Shown here: piece after piece, positions 18,428-26,180 of the stretch
How the letters are laid out: the number at the start of each line of letters is the position of its first letter
How positions within the stretch are numbered: the first letter of the stretch is position 1
Assembly: GCA_023231005.1 (NCBI GenBank)
Contig: JALNWG010000016.1
Location: 9,419 to 73,418, forward strand
DNA from: Bacteroidales bacterium
Lineage (GTDB): Bacteria > Bacteroidota > Bacteroidia > Bacteroidales > FEN-979
Direction: 5' to 3'
DNA length: 64,000 bases
The notes under the pieces: generated by a model
What the model was told of the DNA's origin: nothing
What the model saw: only the letters and a program-made list of their open reading frames with translations
Database searches by the model: none
Made by a program: the position numbers and the translations under genes

Positions 18428-19756
18428 ATGACAAATATCATTGCTATCGTAGGTCGCCCCAATGTAGGAAAATCTACACTTTTTAACCGCTTATGTGGCG
18501 GACGGGATGCGATTGTTGATCCTACCAGTGGTGTTACCCGCGACCGGCATTATGGAATGGGTGATTGGAATGGAAAACAATATTCAGTTATTGATACCGG
18601 TGGTTATGTTGATAATTCGGAGGATGTTTTTGAAGAAGAAATAAAGAAACAGGTCAGGCTTGCCATTGATGAATCCGATGTGATTCTTTTTTTAGTCGAT
18701 GCCAAAGAAGGATTAACCCCAATGGATGTTGATGTTGCTGATATGTTACGCCGCTCGAAAAAAAGGGTCTTGTTGGTTGCCAATAAAGTAGACAGTTACA
18801 AGATGGTGAATGACATTCACGAATTTCACCAGTTGGGTCTTGGCGAAATTTATTCCATTGCCTCAACCAGTGGTAGTGGCACTGGTGATTTAATGGACGA
18901 AGTGGTCCGTGATTTCCAAATGGAAGAGCTGGAAACCATCAAAGATGAAACTTTACCGGAGGAACCAGAAATCCCAAAAATCGCTATTGTAGGACGACCA
19001 AATGCGGGAAAATCTTCACTGGTCAATATGTTGCTTGGAAACGACCGCAACATTGTTACTCCGGTTCCTGGGACAACCCGCGATTCCATTCACTCGCACT
19101 ATACCTATTTTGGCTTGGATTTTGAATTGATCGATACCGCTGGAATCAGGAAAAAAGCTAAAGTCACGGAAAATATCGAGTTCTATTCCGTGATGAGGGC
19201 TATCCGGTCGATTGAAAGCAGTAATGTATGTATTCTTATGGTCGATGCGGAACGTGGATTCGAAGCGCAGGATCTTAATATTTTTTCCCTGATCGAAAAA
19301 AATCATAAAGGGGTTGTGATCCTGGTTAACAAATGGGATTTGGTTGAAAAGGAAGCAAATACCCATAAAGATTTTGAAGCATCCATCTTTGAACAAATTG
19401 CCCCATTCCGTGACGTTCCTGTGGTTTTTACTTCTGTGATCGCCAAACAGCGAATCTTTAAAGCTGTTGAAACAGCTGTTCAGGTTTTTAAAAACAGATC
19501 AAGAAGAATCAGTACATCCGAGCTTAATGATTTTATTTTACCCATCATCGAGGCAACTCCACCACCAGTCACCAAAGGGAAATATGTACGTATCAAATAT
19601 GCTCAACAGCTACATTCAGCATTTCCCTCTTTTGCGTTTTTCTGTAACCACCCTCAATACTTAAAAGAGTCATACAAACGTTTTATTGAAAATAAACTCA
19701 GGGAGAAATTTAATTTTAATGGAGTCCCAATAGAAGTGTATTTCCGGCAAAAATAG
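18428..19756 (+). CDS. der: Tandem GTPase Der (EngA)
   Basis: Double-domain GTPase needed for 50S subunit maturation, 442 residues. The first G domain begins with GRPNVGKST near residue 8, with DTGGYV and NKVDS; the second begins with GRPNAGKSS near 189, with DTAGIRKK and NKWDL. The C-terminal KH-like domain ends REKFNFNGVPIEVYFRQK, typical for the family. It sits 62 nt behind era and 4 nt ahead of the S4-domain gene, so the three probably form an operon. Confidence 0.97.
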   Translation: MTNIIAIVGRPNVGKSTLFNRLCGGRDAIVDPTSGVTRDRHYGMGDWNGKQYSVIDTGGYVDNSEDVFEEEIKKQVRLAIDESDVILFLVDAKEGLTPMDVDVADMLRRSKKRVLLVANKVDSYKMVNDIHEFHQLGLGEIYSIASTSGSGTGDLMDEVVRDFQMEELETIKDETLPEEPEIPKIAIVGRPNAGKSSLVNMLLGNDRNIVTPVPGTTRDSIHSHYTYFGLDFELIDTAGIRKKAKVTENIEFYSVMRAIRSIESSNVCILMVDAERGFEAQDLNIFSLIEKNHKGVVILVNKWDLVEKEANTHKDFEASIFEQIAPFRDVPVVFTSVIAKQRIFKAVETAVQVFKNRSRRISTSELNDFILPIIEATPPPVTKGKYVRIKYAQQLHSAFPSFAFFCNHPQYLKESYKRFIENKLREKFNFNGVPIEVYFRQK

Positions 19757-19760
19757 TAGT

Positions 19761-20147
19761 ATGGAGGAGGGGTTGCGAATCGATAAATGGCTTTGGGCCA
19801 TGCGTTTATTTAAAACACGCAGCCAGGCTTCGGAGGCTTGTCGCGCTGGAAAAGTGAAAATTCTCGACCAGCCTGTAAAACCCTCCTATACGATAAAATT
19901 GAATCAAATCCTGACGATTTCATCACCTCCGATCACTAAAACCGTGAAGGTGGTTACCCTGTCGGATCGGAGATTGCCGGCTAAACGGGTTCCTGAATTC
20001 ATGGAAGACCAAACCCCGGCTGAAGAATATCAAAAATTAAAGCAGAATCAATTATCTGGATTTGAATTCCGGGAGCGGGGTGCTGGACGTCCTACCAAAC
20101 GGGAGCGTCGGGAAATCGAAATGCTGAAAAAATATCTGGATGCATAA
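19761..20147 (+). CDS. S4-domain RNA-binding protein, Hsp15-like
   Basis: Small RNA-binding protein of 128 residues. The S4 fold occupies the first ~65 residues (RIDKWLWAMRLFKTRSQASEACRAGKV split over the helix-turn motif). The C-terminal tail is basic (GRPTKRERREIEM). This is the layout of Hsp15, which binds stalled 50S subunits carrying nascent chains. The gene starts 4 nt after der and overlaps the next ATG by 8 nt, indicating translational coupling. Confidence 0.88.
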   Translation: MEEGLRIDKWLWAMRLFKTRSQASEACRAGKVKILDQPVKPSYTIKLNQILTISSPPITKTVKVVTLSDRRLPAKRVPEFMEDQTPAEEYQKLKQNQLSGFEFRERGAGRPTKRERREIEMLKKYLDA

Positions 20148-20925
20148 TAACAGTAGGCCACCGGATCTCACTGATCTTGCATTTGAAGGAAGAAATAAGG
20201 AGTATGGTGCCTATACGTTACGGAAAAAGTATAATCGATATCTGGGTATTTCAACGATCATCGGAATTTCTGGGGTGTTGCTTATCGCCATAATCCCTTT
20301 TCTTATCTATTATTTTGAACCGATTCCTTTAATTGAAGGAGATATGATGTATGAAGTGGATTATACTGGCCTCATGCCACTTCCTGATGAAGAGATGAGT
20401 AAATTGTTACAAGCCTTGTCGAAGCCCGAGCAGGAGGTTCTGCAAGCCCCTATTGTATCAGATTCGGTAAGGCCTGATGAACCTGTAAAAATAGAAGATC
20501 CTCCCGAAAAAAAAGATACGGAAGATATTAAAACCAAAAATGATTCACTGGAACGTCCGGGTGGTTCTGGACTGGGGACTGGTACCGGTGATGATACCGG
20601 ATTAGCTACCACGATCGATGTTTTTCCCCGTTTCCCTGGGGGAGATGAAGCCCGGTTATATTATCTGCGACAACACATCCGTTATCCTCTTCCTGCTTTG
20701 AAAAGTAAGATACAAGGAGTTGTAATGGTTGTGTTCATTGTGGAAATCAATGGTTCCATTTCCAATGTGGAAGTAAATAAAATAATTGGGGGGGGGTGCG
20801 ATGAAGAGGCAATAAGGGTAACTAAAGAAATGCCGGCATGGAGTCCAGGGAAACGCAATGGCCGGCCTGTTCGTGTGATGGTCAGAATGCCAATCGTTTT
20901 TAGAATACCTGGACGGACGAGTTAA
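20140..20925 (+). CDS. TonB-family energy transducer
   Basis: Inner-membrane protein of 261 residues that couples the proton-motive force to outer-membrane receptors. A cytoplasmic N-terminus typical of Bacteroidota TonB homologues (DLAFEGRNKEYGAYTLRKKY) precedes one membrane segment (~31-55), a Pro/Glu/Asp-rich periplasmic linker, a Gly/Thr-rich patch (GGSGLGTGTGDDTG) and the C-terminal TonB domain (IRYPLPALKSKIQGVVMVVF, VEVNKIIGGGCDEEAI, PGKRNGRPVRVMVRMPI). No exbB/exbD is adjacent. A 9-G tract (20788-20796) encodes the GGG of the C-terminal domain and would disable the protein if its length changed. Confidence 0.92.
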   Translation: MHNNSRPPDLTDLAFEGRNKEYGAYTLRKKYNRYLGISTIIGISGVLLIAIIPFLIYYFEPIPLIEGDMMYEVDYTGLMPLPDEEMSKLLQALSKPEQEVLQAPIVSDSVRPDEPVKIEDPPEKKDTEDIKTKNDSLERPGGSGLGTGTGDDTGLATTIDVFPRFPGGDEARLYYLRQHIRYPLPALKSKIQGVVMVVFIVEINGSISNVEVNKIIGGGCDEEAIRVTKEMPAWSPGKRNGRPVRVMVRMPIVFRIPGRTS

Positions 20926-20931
20926 AAAAAA

Positions 20932-20949
20932 GGCCGCTAAAAAGCGGCC
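20932..20949. terminator. Bidirectional terminator between convergent genes
   Basis: A perfect GGCCGC / GCGGCC stem with a 6-nt loop, flanked by an A8 run before and a T8 run after, so it can act for the TonB gene on the plus strand and the small Cys-rich gene on the minus strand. Confidence 0.85.
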
Positions 20950-20955
20950 CAGAGA

Positions 20956-21204
20956 TTATTTTTTTTCAGGAGTTTTTGTTGTGGTAGTGCCTTCTTTCTT
21001 GGCATCTTTTGCACAACATTTTTTTGAATCTTTTGAATGGCTGCAAGCTTCCTTGGTTTTTTTATCGCAACCAGTTTTCGTTTCTTTTGTACATTCTTTC
21101 TTTTCTGCGGGTTTTGCAGTTTTATCCTGTGTTTGTGGAGTCTGAGCAAAAGTTAAACCGGCAAAGAGAACAACAGCTGAAAATAACATTACTACTTTTT
21201 TCAT
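20956..21204 (-). CDS. Small secreted Cys/Lys-rich protein
   Basis: Unrecognised 82-residue protein. The first ~20 residues are a standard signal peptide (MKKVVMLFSAVVLFAGLTFA). The mature ~62 residues are dominated by Lys, Thr and Glu and contain five cysteines (KKECTK, TGCDKK, EACSHS, KKCCAK) and a histidine, with no predictable fold. It has one of the best promoters in the window and a strong bidirectional terminator, so it looks like an independently and well expressed gene. Metal binding through the Cys/His residues is a guess from composition only. Confidence 0.75.
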   Translation of the reverse strand: MKKVVMLFSAVVLFAGLTFAQTPQTQDKTAKPAEKKECTKETKTGCDKKTKEACSHSKDSKKCCAKDAKKEGTTTTKTPEKK

Positions 21205-21245
21205 AATTATTTGGTTTAAGTAATTAGTAACTATTTAGTATGGTG

Positions 21246-21276
21246 CAAAATTAACCCTGATATTTGGATTGTGCAA
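21246..21276 (-). promoter_or_regulatory. Promoter of the small Cys/Lys-rich protein gene
   Basis: On the minus strand TTG (21274-21276), 20 nt, then TAATTTTG (21246-21253), close to the Bacteroidota consensus and spacing; the ATG is about 42 nt downstream of the -7 box. Confidence 0.65.
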
Positions 21277-21323
21277 CCTCACTACGTTAATTTTTTGTTA
21301 AAATATGTAATTGAGAAACAGCT

Positions 21324-21776
21324 TCATTCTTTATTCCGGCTGTCAAGGATCAAAGTAACCGGGCCATCATTGATTAAATTGACCGTCATCATGGCTCCGA
21401 ACTTCCCTGTGCTTACCTTCTTTCCAAGGTCAAGAGAAAGGTGCTCAATAAACCCTTGATATAATGGGATCGCTGTATCCGGACATGCCGCACGGATATA
21501 TGACGGTCGATTCCCTTTTTTGGTGCTGGCGAACAAAGTGAATTGACTAATGACCAGAATATCTCCTCCGGTTTCCCTGACCGACAGGTTCATTACGCCG
21601 CTGGAGTCGTTGAAAATTCTCATATTGACAATTTTTCGAGTCAACCACTCAATATCGGATTCATCATCACCTTCTTCAATACCAAGAAAAACTAATAACC
21701 CTGAATGAATGGATCCGATGACTTTTTTTTCTATCTCGACTGAAGCCGATAAAGCACGTTGAATAATAACCCTCAT
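21324..21776 (-). CDS. dtd: D-aminoacyl-tRNA deacylase
   Basis: Hydrolyses D-amino acids from mischarged tRNA in the cytoplasm. The start at 21776 gives MRVIIQRALSASV, the standard N-terminus, and a 150-residue protein of normal length; an upstream in-frame ATG lies above the promoter motif at 21799 and is rejected. The catalytic motif SQFTLFAS near 78 and the cross-subunit motif DGPVT near 137 are both intact. It is divergent from pdxJ. Confidence 0.95.
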   Translation of the reverse strand: MRVIIQRALSASVEIEKKVIGSIHSGLLVFLGIEEGDDESDIEWLTRKIVNMRIFNDSSGVMNLSVRETGGDILVISQFTLFASTKKGNRPSYIRAACPDTAIPLYQGFIEHLSLDLGKKVSTGKFGAMMTVNLINDGPVTLILDSRNKE

Positions 21777-21798
21777 GGCGGAGATGTAAATCAAGAAA

Positions 21799-21806
21799 CA
21801 AATATA
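21799..21806 (-). promoter_or_regulatory. -7 promoter box of dtd
   Basis: On the minus strand TATATTTG, matching TAnnTTTG, 22 nt upstream of the chosen dtd ATG. Confidence 0.5.
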
Positions 21807-21839
21807 AATCATTGCTCTGATTTGAGTTTTCTTTTATTG

Positions 21840-21847
21840 TAGTTTTG
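21840..21847 (+). promoter_or_regulatory. -7 promoter box of pdxJ
   Basis: TAGTTTTG matches TAnnTTTG, 16 nt before the pdxJ ATG. A TTTG occurs at 21821-21824 but only 15 nt away, shorter than usual. Confidence 0.5.
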
Positions 21848-21863
21848 CATCAAATAGTGGACA

Positions 21864-22583
21864 ATGACCAAGCTGAGTGTTAACATAAATAAGATCGCAA
21901 CATTGCGAAATGCCCGCGGTGGAAACCTTCCGGACGTAGTAAAGGCTGCCAATGATTGTGAACGTTTCGGAGCACAAGGAATTACCGTACACCCCCGACC
22001 GGATGAACGGCATATCCGTTATGCCGATGTATATGCTTTAAAACCCGTATTAACTACCGAATTCAATATTGAAGGGTATCCTTCTGAATCATTCATTAAT
22101 CTGGTTTTAGCGGTGAAACCTGCACAGGTAACGCTGGTTCCCGATCCTCCCGGAGTGCTTACCTCCAATGCAGGCTGGGATACCGTTACGCATCAATCAT
22201 TTCTGACTTCTGTTATTGCCAGATTTAAAGAAAATGGGATCCGTACCTCGGTTTTTATCGATACAGATCCGACAATGATCCGGAATGCTTACAGAACAAA
22301 AACCGACCGGGTTGAATTATATACGGAATCGTATGCCCGAATTTTTCCTTCCAACCGGGATGAGGCCATCAAACCTTTTATTGATGCTGCAAAGGTTGCC
22401 AGAGAGTGTGGCTTGGGAATTAATGCAGGACATGATCTGAACCTTCAGAATCTTGCTTTTTTTGCTAAAAATATTCCAGGTTTGTTAGAAGTCTCTATTG
22501 GTCATGCATTGATTTGTGATGCCCTTTATTATGGTTTGGAAAATACTGTCCAGCTTTATCGGAGGCAACTTATTGACAAGTAA
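21864..22583 (+). CDS. pdxJ: Pyridoxine 5'-phosphate synthase
   Basis: Condenses 1-deoxy-D-xylulose 5-phosphate with 3-amino-1-hydroxyacetone phosphate to pyridoxine phosphate. The 239-residue length and the motifs VNINKIATLRNARGG, ITVHPRPDERHI, FNIEGYPS, QVTLVPDPPG, FIDTDP, YTESYA and NAGHDLNL cover the TIM-barrel phosphate and catalytic sites. It is followed after 9 nt by the dipeptidase gene, so the two are likely co-transcribed although their functions are not obviously linked. Confidence 0.96.
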   Translation: MTKLSVNINKIATLRNARGGNLPDVVKAANDCERFGAQGITVHPRPDERHIRYADVYALKPVLTTEFNIEGYPSESFINLVLAVKPAQVTLVPDPPGVLTSNAGWDTVTHQSFLTSVIARFKENGIRTSVFIDTDPTMIRNAYRTKTDRVELYTESYARIFPSNRDEAIKPFIDAAKVARECGLGINAGHDLNLQNLAFFAKNIPGLLEVSIGHALICDALYYGLENTVQLYRRQLIDK

Positions 22584-22592
22584 TAAATAAAA

Positions 22593-23858
22593 ATGAAAAA
22601 TTTTAATCTGAAAATGAGGGGGAGATTATTTCTTATCATCGTTTTTTGTGAGGTTGTGTTTTGTGTTCAGTTGTGGGCCGGAAATGACAAATCTGAAAAA
22701 AAAGCTAAGGAACTACACCATGCTATACTAACGCTTGATTCACATAACGATACTCCTCTGCGCTTGATGCAAAAAGGTTTCAATATGTCTGTCCGCCACG
22801 ATCCCCGATCAGACCATAGCAAGGTGGATTTTCCTCGGATGAAGGAGGGCGGTCTTGATGGCGCTTTTTTTGCCGTTTTTGTTTCTCAGGGACCGCGTAC
22901 CATCCAAGGTTTTGAGAAGGTCAAACAAAAAGCAAATGCGATCTTCGATACCCTTTATGCTGTTGTGGACCGATATCCTGATCTGGCCGGACTGGCAACC
23001 ACTCCGGGAGATGCTTACCGATTGAAAAAGGAAGGAAAACGGGCTGTTTTCATTGGAATTGAAAATGGTTATGCCATTGGTAAAGATCTTTCGTTGATCA
23101 GTACATTTTATCTTCGAGGTGCCCGATATATCACCCTGTGTCATACAAAAAACAACGACATTTGCGATTCTTCGACAGATACTTTGGAAAATAACGGATT
23201 GAGCCCCTATGGAGTTGAAGTTGTAAAAGAGATGAACCATGTGGGAATGATGGTTGATGTATCCCACATTTCTGATAAGGCCCTGAAAGATGTTCTGTCT
23301 GTAACCAAAGCACCCGTTATTGCATCCCATTCCTGTGCCAAAGCTATATGCAATAACCCCCGGAATCTGAGTGACGACTTGCTCCGTGCCATTGCAAAAA
23401 ATGGAGGGGTGATACAAATGTGTATCCTGAACGATTACGTTAAAACGCCACAACCTAATCCTACTCGTGATTCAGCAAGAGCAGCCCTGAGAAATAAATA
23501 TCATAATTTCGAAGGATTAAGTGAGGATGAAATGAAAGCTGCCAATAATGAATGGTATTCTATCGATGTTAGATATCCGCAACCACTTGCCAATGTAAGC
23601 GAAGTGGCCGATCACATCGATCACATGGTCAAAGTTGCCGGAATCGGCCATGTTGGGATCGGAACTGATTTTGATGGGGGAGGAGGAGTAGAAGGATGCT
23701 TTGATGTTAGTGAAATGGGAAATATCACCCTGGAATTAGTGAATCGCGGATATTCTAAAAATGATATCCGGAAAATCTGGGGTGGTAATCTGATGCGGGT
23801 ATTATCAAAAACAGAAAAGGTAGCTCAACGCTATAAAGCTAGTTGCGGTTGCCGGTAA
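22593..23858 (+). CDS. Exported membrane dipeptidase, M19 family
   Basis: Zinc dipeptidase of the renal-dipeptidase type, 421 residues, carrying an N-terminal export signal (hydrophobic stretch ~9-30). Metal ligands and neighbours are visible: LDSHNDTPL with the HxD pair near 50, FIGIENGYAIG with the bridging glutamate, DVSHISDKAL, ASHSCAK, and HVGIGTDFDGGGG. All ligand positions are present. It should cleave dipeptides in the periplasm. It lies between pdxJ (9 nt) and the PrsW-like gene (22 nt). Confidence 0.93.
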   Translation: MKNFNLKMRGRLFLIIVFCEVVFCVQLWAGNDKSEKKAKELHHAILTLDSHNDTPLRLMQKGFNMSVRHDPRSDHSKVDFPRMKEGGLDGAFFAVFVSQGPRTIQGFEKVKQKANAIFDTLYAVVDRYPDLAGLATTPGDAYRLKKEGKRAVFIGIENGYAIGKDLSLISTFYLRGARYITLCHTKNNDICDSSTDTLENNGLSPYGVEVVKEMNHVGMMVDVSHISDKALKDVLSVTKAPVIASHSCAKAICNNPRNLSDDLLRAIAKNGGVIQMCILNDYVKTPQPNPTRDSARAALRNKYHNFEGLSEDEMKAANNEWYSIDVRYPQPLANVSEVADHIDHMVKVAGIGHVGIGTDFDGGGGVEGCFDVSEMGNITLELVNRGYSKNDIRKIWGGNLMRVLSKTEKVAQRYKASCGCR

Positions 23859-23880
23859 AGACCAACGAAAAGTCATATCC

Positions 23881-24882
23881 ATGCTTGTCAAAATTGCAGT
23901 CAGCCTGATTCCCGTTTTTCTTTTACTGATTTTGCTGTTATATCTCGACAGCATGAAACTTGTGAACATGCAATTGTTGTTATTGTGTTTGATGTGGGGA
24001 GTGGTGAGCGCCGGATTGAGTTTTTTTTGTAATACCTATCTCATTTACCTACTGGGCTTTACATTTGATCATTATTCTGGTTTTGTTGCTCCGTTCATCG
24101 AAGAACTTCTCAAGTTATCTTTTTTGTGGATTTTGATCCGAAAAAACAAAATCGGATTCATGATTGATGGAGCAATTTACGGGTTTTCCATTGGAGCCGT
24201 CTTTTCATTTTGCGAAAATCTTTTCTATTTATTCAGTTATGCTGGCGATGAAGGTAACCTGATGGTGTGGATTACCCGAGGATTCGGGACTGCGGTAATG
24301 CATTGCGGCACTACCGCCATTTTTGGCATTCTTTGTATGAGTGCACTGAACCGCAGATCGAATCTGGCCATGGCTACCACTACAGGCGCTTTGGCTGCCA
24401 TCTTGATTCATGGGATCTTTAATCAGTTTCTTCTATCCCCTCTTATTTCCACTGTACTTGTCTTGGTTATCGTACCTATCAGTATTGTTCTGATCTTCCA
24501 GGAAAATGAAAAAACCATCCGGAACTGGCTTGAATTAGAATTCGATTCGGAGGTAGCTATTTTGCGAATGATTAAGAAAGGCCGGTTTTCGGAGACTAAG
24601 ACAGGTGAATTCTTATTGTCGGTGAAACACCATTTTCCAAAGGAAGAGGTTTTTGATATGTATTGCTTTATCAGTCTTTATCTTGAATTGTCATTGAAAG
24701 CAAAAAGTCACTTAATGCTTAAAGAAAATGATCTGGTTTTGCCCCCTGATCCTGAAATTCCTGCTAAACTCAAAGAGTTAAAAGCGCTCGAACGAAGTAT
24801 CGGAAGGGCCGGCTATCTGGCAATTGTTCCGGTTTTACGAATGAATCGCAAAGATTTGTGGAAAATTTCGTTGCTTAAATAG
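23881..24882 (+). CDS. PrsW-family intramembrane metalloprotease-like protein
   Basis: Multi-pass membrane protein of 333 residues with about six or seven hydrophobic segments in the first 220 residues and a soluble C-terminal tail. The PrsW/CPBP-type residues are present: E74-E75 in FIEELLK, E112 in FCENLFY, H141 in VMHCGTT and H177 in LIHGIFNQ. PrsW in Bacillus cleaves an anti-sigma factor to release an ECF sigma factor. An ECF sigma factor and a membrane protein resembling an anti-sigma factor lie immediately downstream (24932 and 25470), which makes a proteolytic link attractive, but this is inferred from position. Confidence 0.85.
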   Translation: MLVKIAVSLIPVFLLLILLLYLDSMKLVNMQLLLLCLMWGVVSAGLSFFCNTYLIYLLGFTFDHYSGFVAPFIEELLKLSFLWILIRKNKIGFMIDGAIYGFSIGAVFSFCENLFYLFSYAGDEGNLMVWITRGFGTAVMHCGTTAIFGILCMSALNRRSNLAMATTTGALAAILIHGIFNQFLLSPLISTVLVLVIVPISIVLIFQENEKTIRNWLELEFDSEVAILRMIKKGRFSETKTGEFLLSVKHHFPKEEVFDMYCFISLYLELSLKAKSHLMLKENDLVLPPDPEIPAKLKELKALERSIGRAGYLAIVPVLRMNRKDLWKISLLK

Positions 24883-24931
24883 TCAAAAATATTTATACCT
24901 TTCACCAACTTTTCTAACTTCCATTGTATTT

Positions 24932-25477
24932 ATGATAGTGAAGGATGATAATGAACTTGTGTATGAAGTGATCAAGGGCAGTATATCCTCCTTCGAAGTA
25001 CTGATTGACCGGTACCAGAAAACGATCTTTAACATGGTGCTTAAAATGGTTGGTAATGTGGAAGTTGCCCGTGATCTGACACAGGATATTTTTGTGAAAG
25101 CCTTTGAGAAACTGGGTAGTTTTAATTTCAAATACCGCTTTTTCAGTTGGATTTACCGGATTGCGATCAATGAAACCATTAATTGGATAAAGGCCAAACA
25201 CCCGGTGGAAAACCTGAAAATGGTTGAAACCATACCGGCTGAAGAACCTGATAACCTTTTTCAGGAGCAACAGAGCAAACGCCTACATGCCGGATTGCGA
25301 GTGTTGCAGGGGGAATACCGCATGTTGCTATTGCTAAAATATTATTGCGGGCTATCGTACGAAGAGATTGCAGAAACAACTAAAATTCCGGTAAAGAAAG
25401 TCAAATCAAGGTTGTTTATCGCCAGGGAACAGCTTCATAAAATTCTGATCGAAAAAGGGTTTTTTGAAAATGAATGA
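24932..25477 (+). CDS. ECF sigma factor (sigma-70 family)
   Basis: Alternative RNA polymerase sigma factor, 181 residues. Region 2 covers about 20-95 (NVEVARDLTQDIFVKAFEKL, FFSWIYRIAINETINWIK) and region 4 about 125-175 (CGLSYEEIAETTKIPVKKVK, SRLFIAREQLHKIL). Regions 1 and 3 are absent as expected for ECF. The 3' end overlaps the next gene by 8 nt, the usual sigma/anti-sigma arrangement. The upstream gap contains TATACCTTTC, only a near match to the housekeeping -7 box; autoregulation is possible. Confidence 0.93.
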   Translation: MIVKDDNELVYEVIKGSISSFEVLIDRYQKTIFNMVLKMVGNVEVARDLTQDIFVKAFEKLGSFNFKYRFFSWIYRIAINETINWIKAKHPVENLKMVETIPAEEPDNLFQEQQSKRLHAGLRVLQGEYRMLLLLKYYCGLSYEEIAETTKIPVKKVKSRLFIAREQLHKILIEKGFFENE

Positions 25478-26159
25478 AAAAGAAAATATAGGACAAACTC
25501 AATGGGAGAAAATAGAACGCCAGTTCGAATTGGAACGGTCTGCTTCTCTGGATGTCGATTTGAAAAATGAAATTTTAAATAAAATCAATATGAATGCATA
25601 TCATCAATCAGAAAAAAAACCAGAGATAATAGTGGTTCGTAGTCTCTGGAAAAAACCGGTTGTGAAATTCGGTTTTGTCTTTCTCTTGGGTGTTTTTACG
25701 GGATTGTTTTTGTTTTCTTTTTTTCAGCCCAATCTCAAGTCCGAAAAAAATGCCGTCTCCGAGATGAAAGGAACACTTTACGATTCACGCTCATTCGATA
25801 ATATGAAAACAGCTGATGTGCTTCAATTTGAAAATCCCCTCGTGAAATCCATCTGCAATGTAAGATACTCTTCAAAACTGGTGGAGATTCGTATTGATCT
25901 CTCTTCTCTCTATCCGGTTAAATCTACCCTGGAGTTTGATTATAACAATTTTGAAGTGTTAAATATTCAGAATGTTACCGTGAATGATCAGTCAACTGCT
26001 TTGGCAGCTGCCAATTTCGTTCAAATCAATAATGTAGGCGATAACAAATTTATTATCCAGCTCTATAATAAAAACAGCTTACCACATCAAATTAGTTTTA
26101 AAATTTATCAAAACGATAATCCGATATACCAGAATTCAGTTCAGGTTAATAAAGAATAA
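25470..26159 (+). CDS. Probable membrane anti-sigma factor
   Basis: 230-residue single-pass protein. The start is the ATG overlapping the sigma gene's last codons. An acidic/basic cytoplasmic N-terminus of ~60 residues precedes one membrane segment (~64-88, FGFVFLLGVFTGLFLFSFF) and a periplasmic domain (~95-230). It lacks a recognisable zinc anti-sigma HxxxCxxC motif. The call rests on 8-nt overlap with the ECF sigma gene and topology; the sequence itself is not one I recognise. A PrsW-like protease gene lies 50 nt upstream of the sigma gene. Confidence 0.65.
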   Translation: MNEKENIGQTQWEKIERQFELERSASLDVDLKNEILNKINMNAYHQSEKKPEIIVVRSLWKKPVVKFGFVFLLGVFTGLFLFSFFQPNLKSEKNAVSEMKGTLYDSRSFDNMKTADVLQFENPLVKSICNVRYSSKLVEIRIDLSSLYPVKSTLEFDYNNFEVLNIQNVTVNDQSTALAAANFVQINNVGDNKFIIQLYNKNSLPHQISFKIYQNDNPIYQNSVQVNKE

Positions 26160-26180
26160 TAACCTAATCATCTTTCTATC

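Noticed and set aside
20788..20796. Frameshift at the G9 tract in the TonB gene
   Set aside because: Reading frame and TonB domain continue correctly through the tract in this sequence; only phase variation is raised, not damage.
21777..21812. Longer dtd start
   Set aside because: The upstream ATG lies above the putative -7 box, and the family N-terminus MRVIIQRA begins at 21776.
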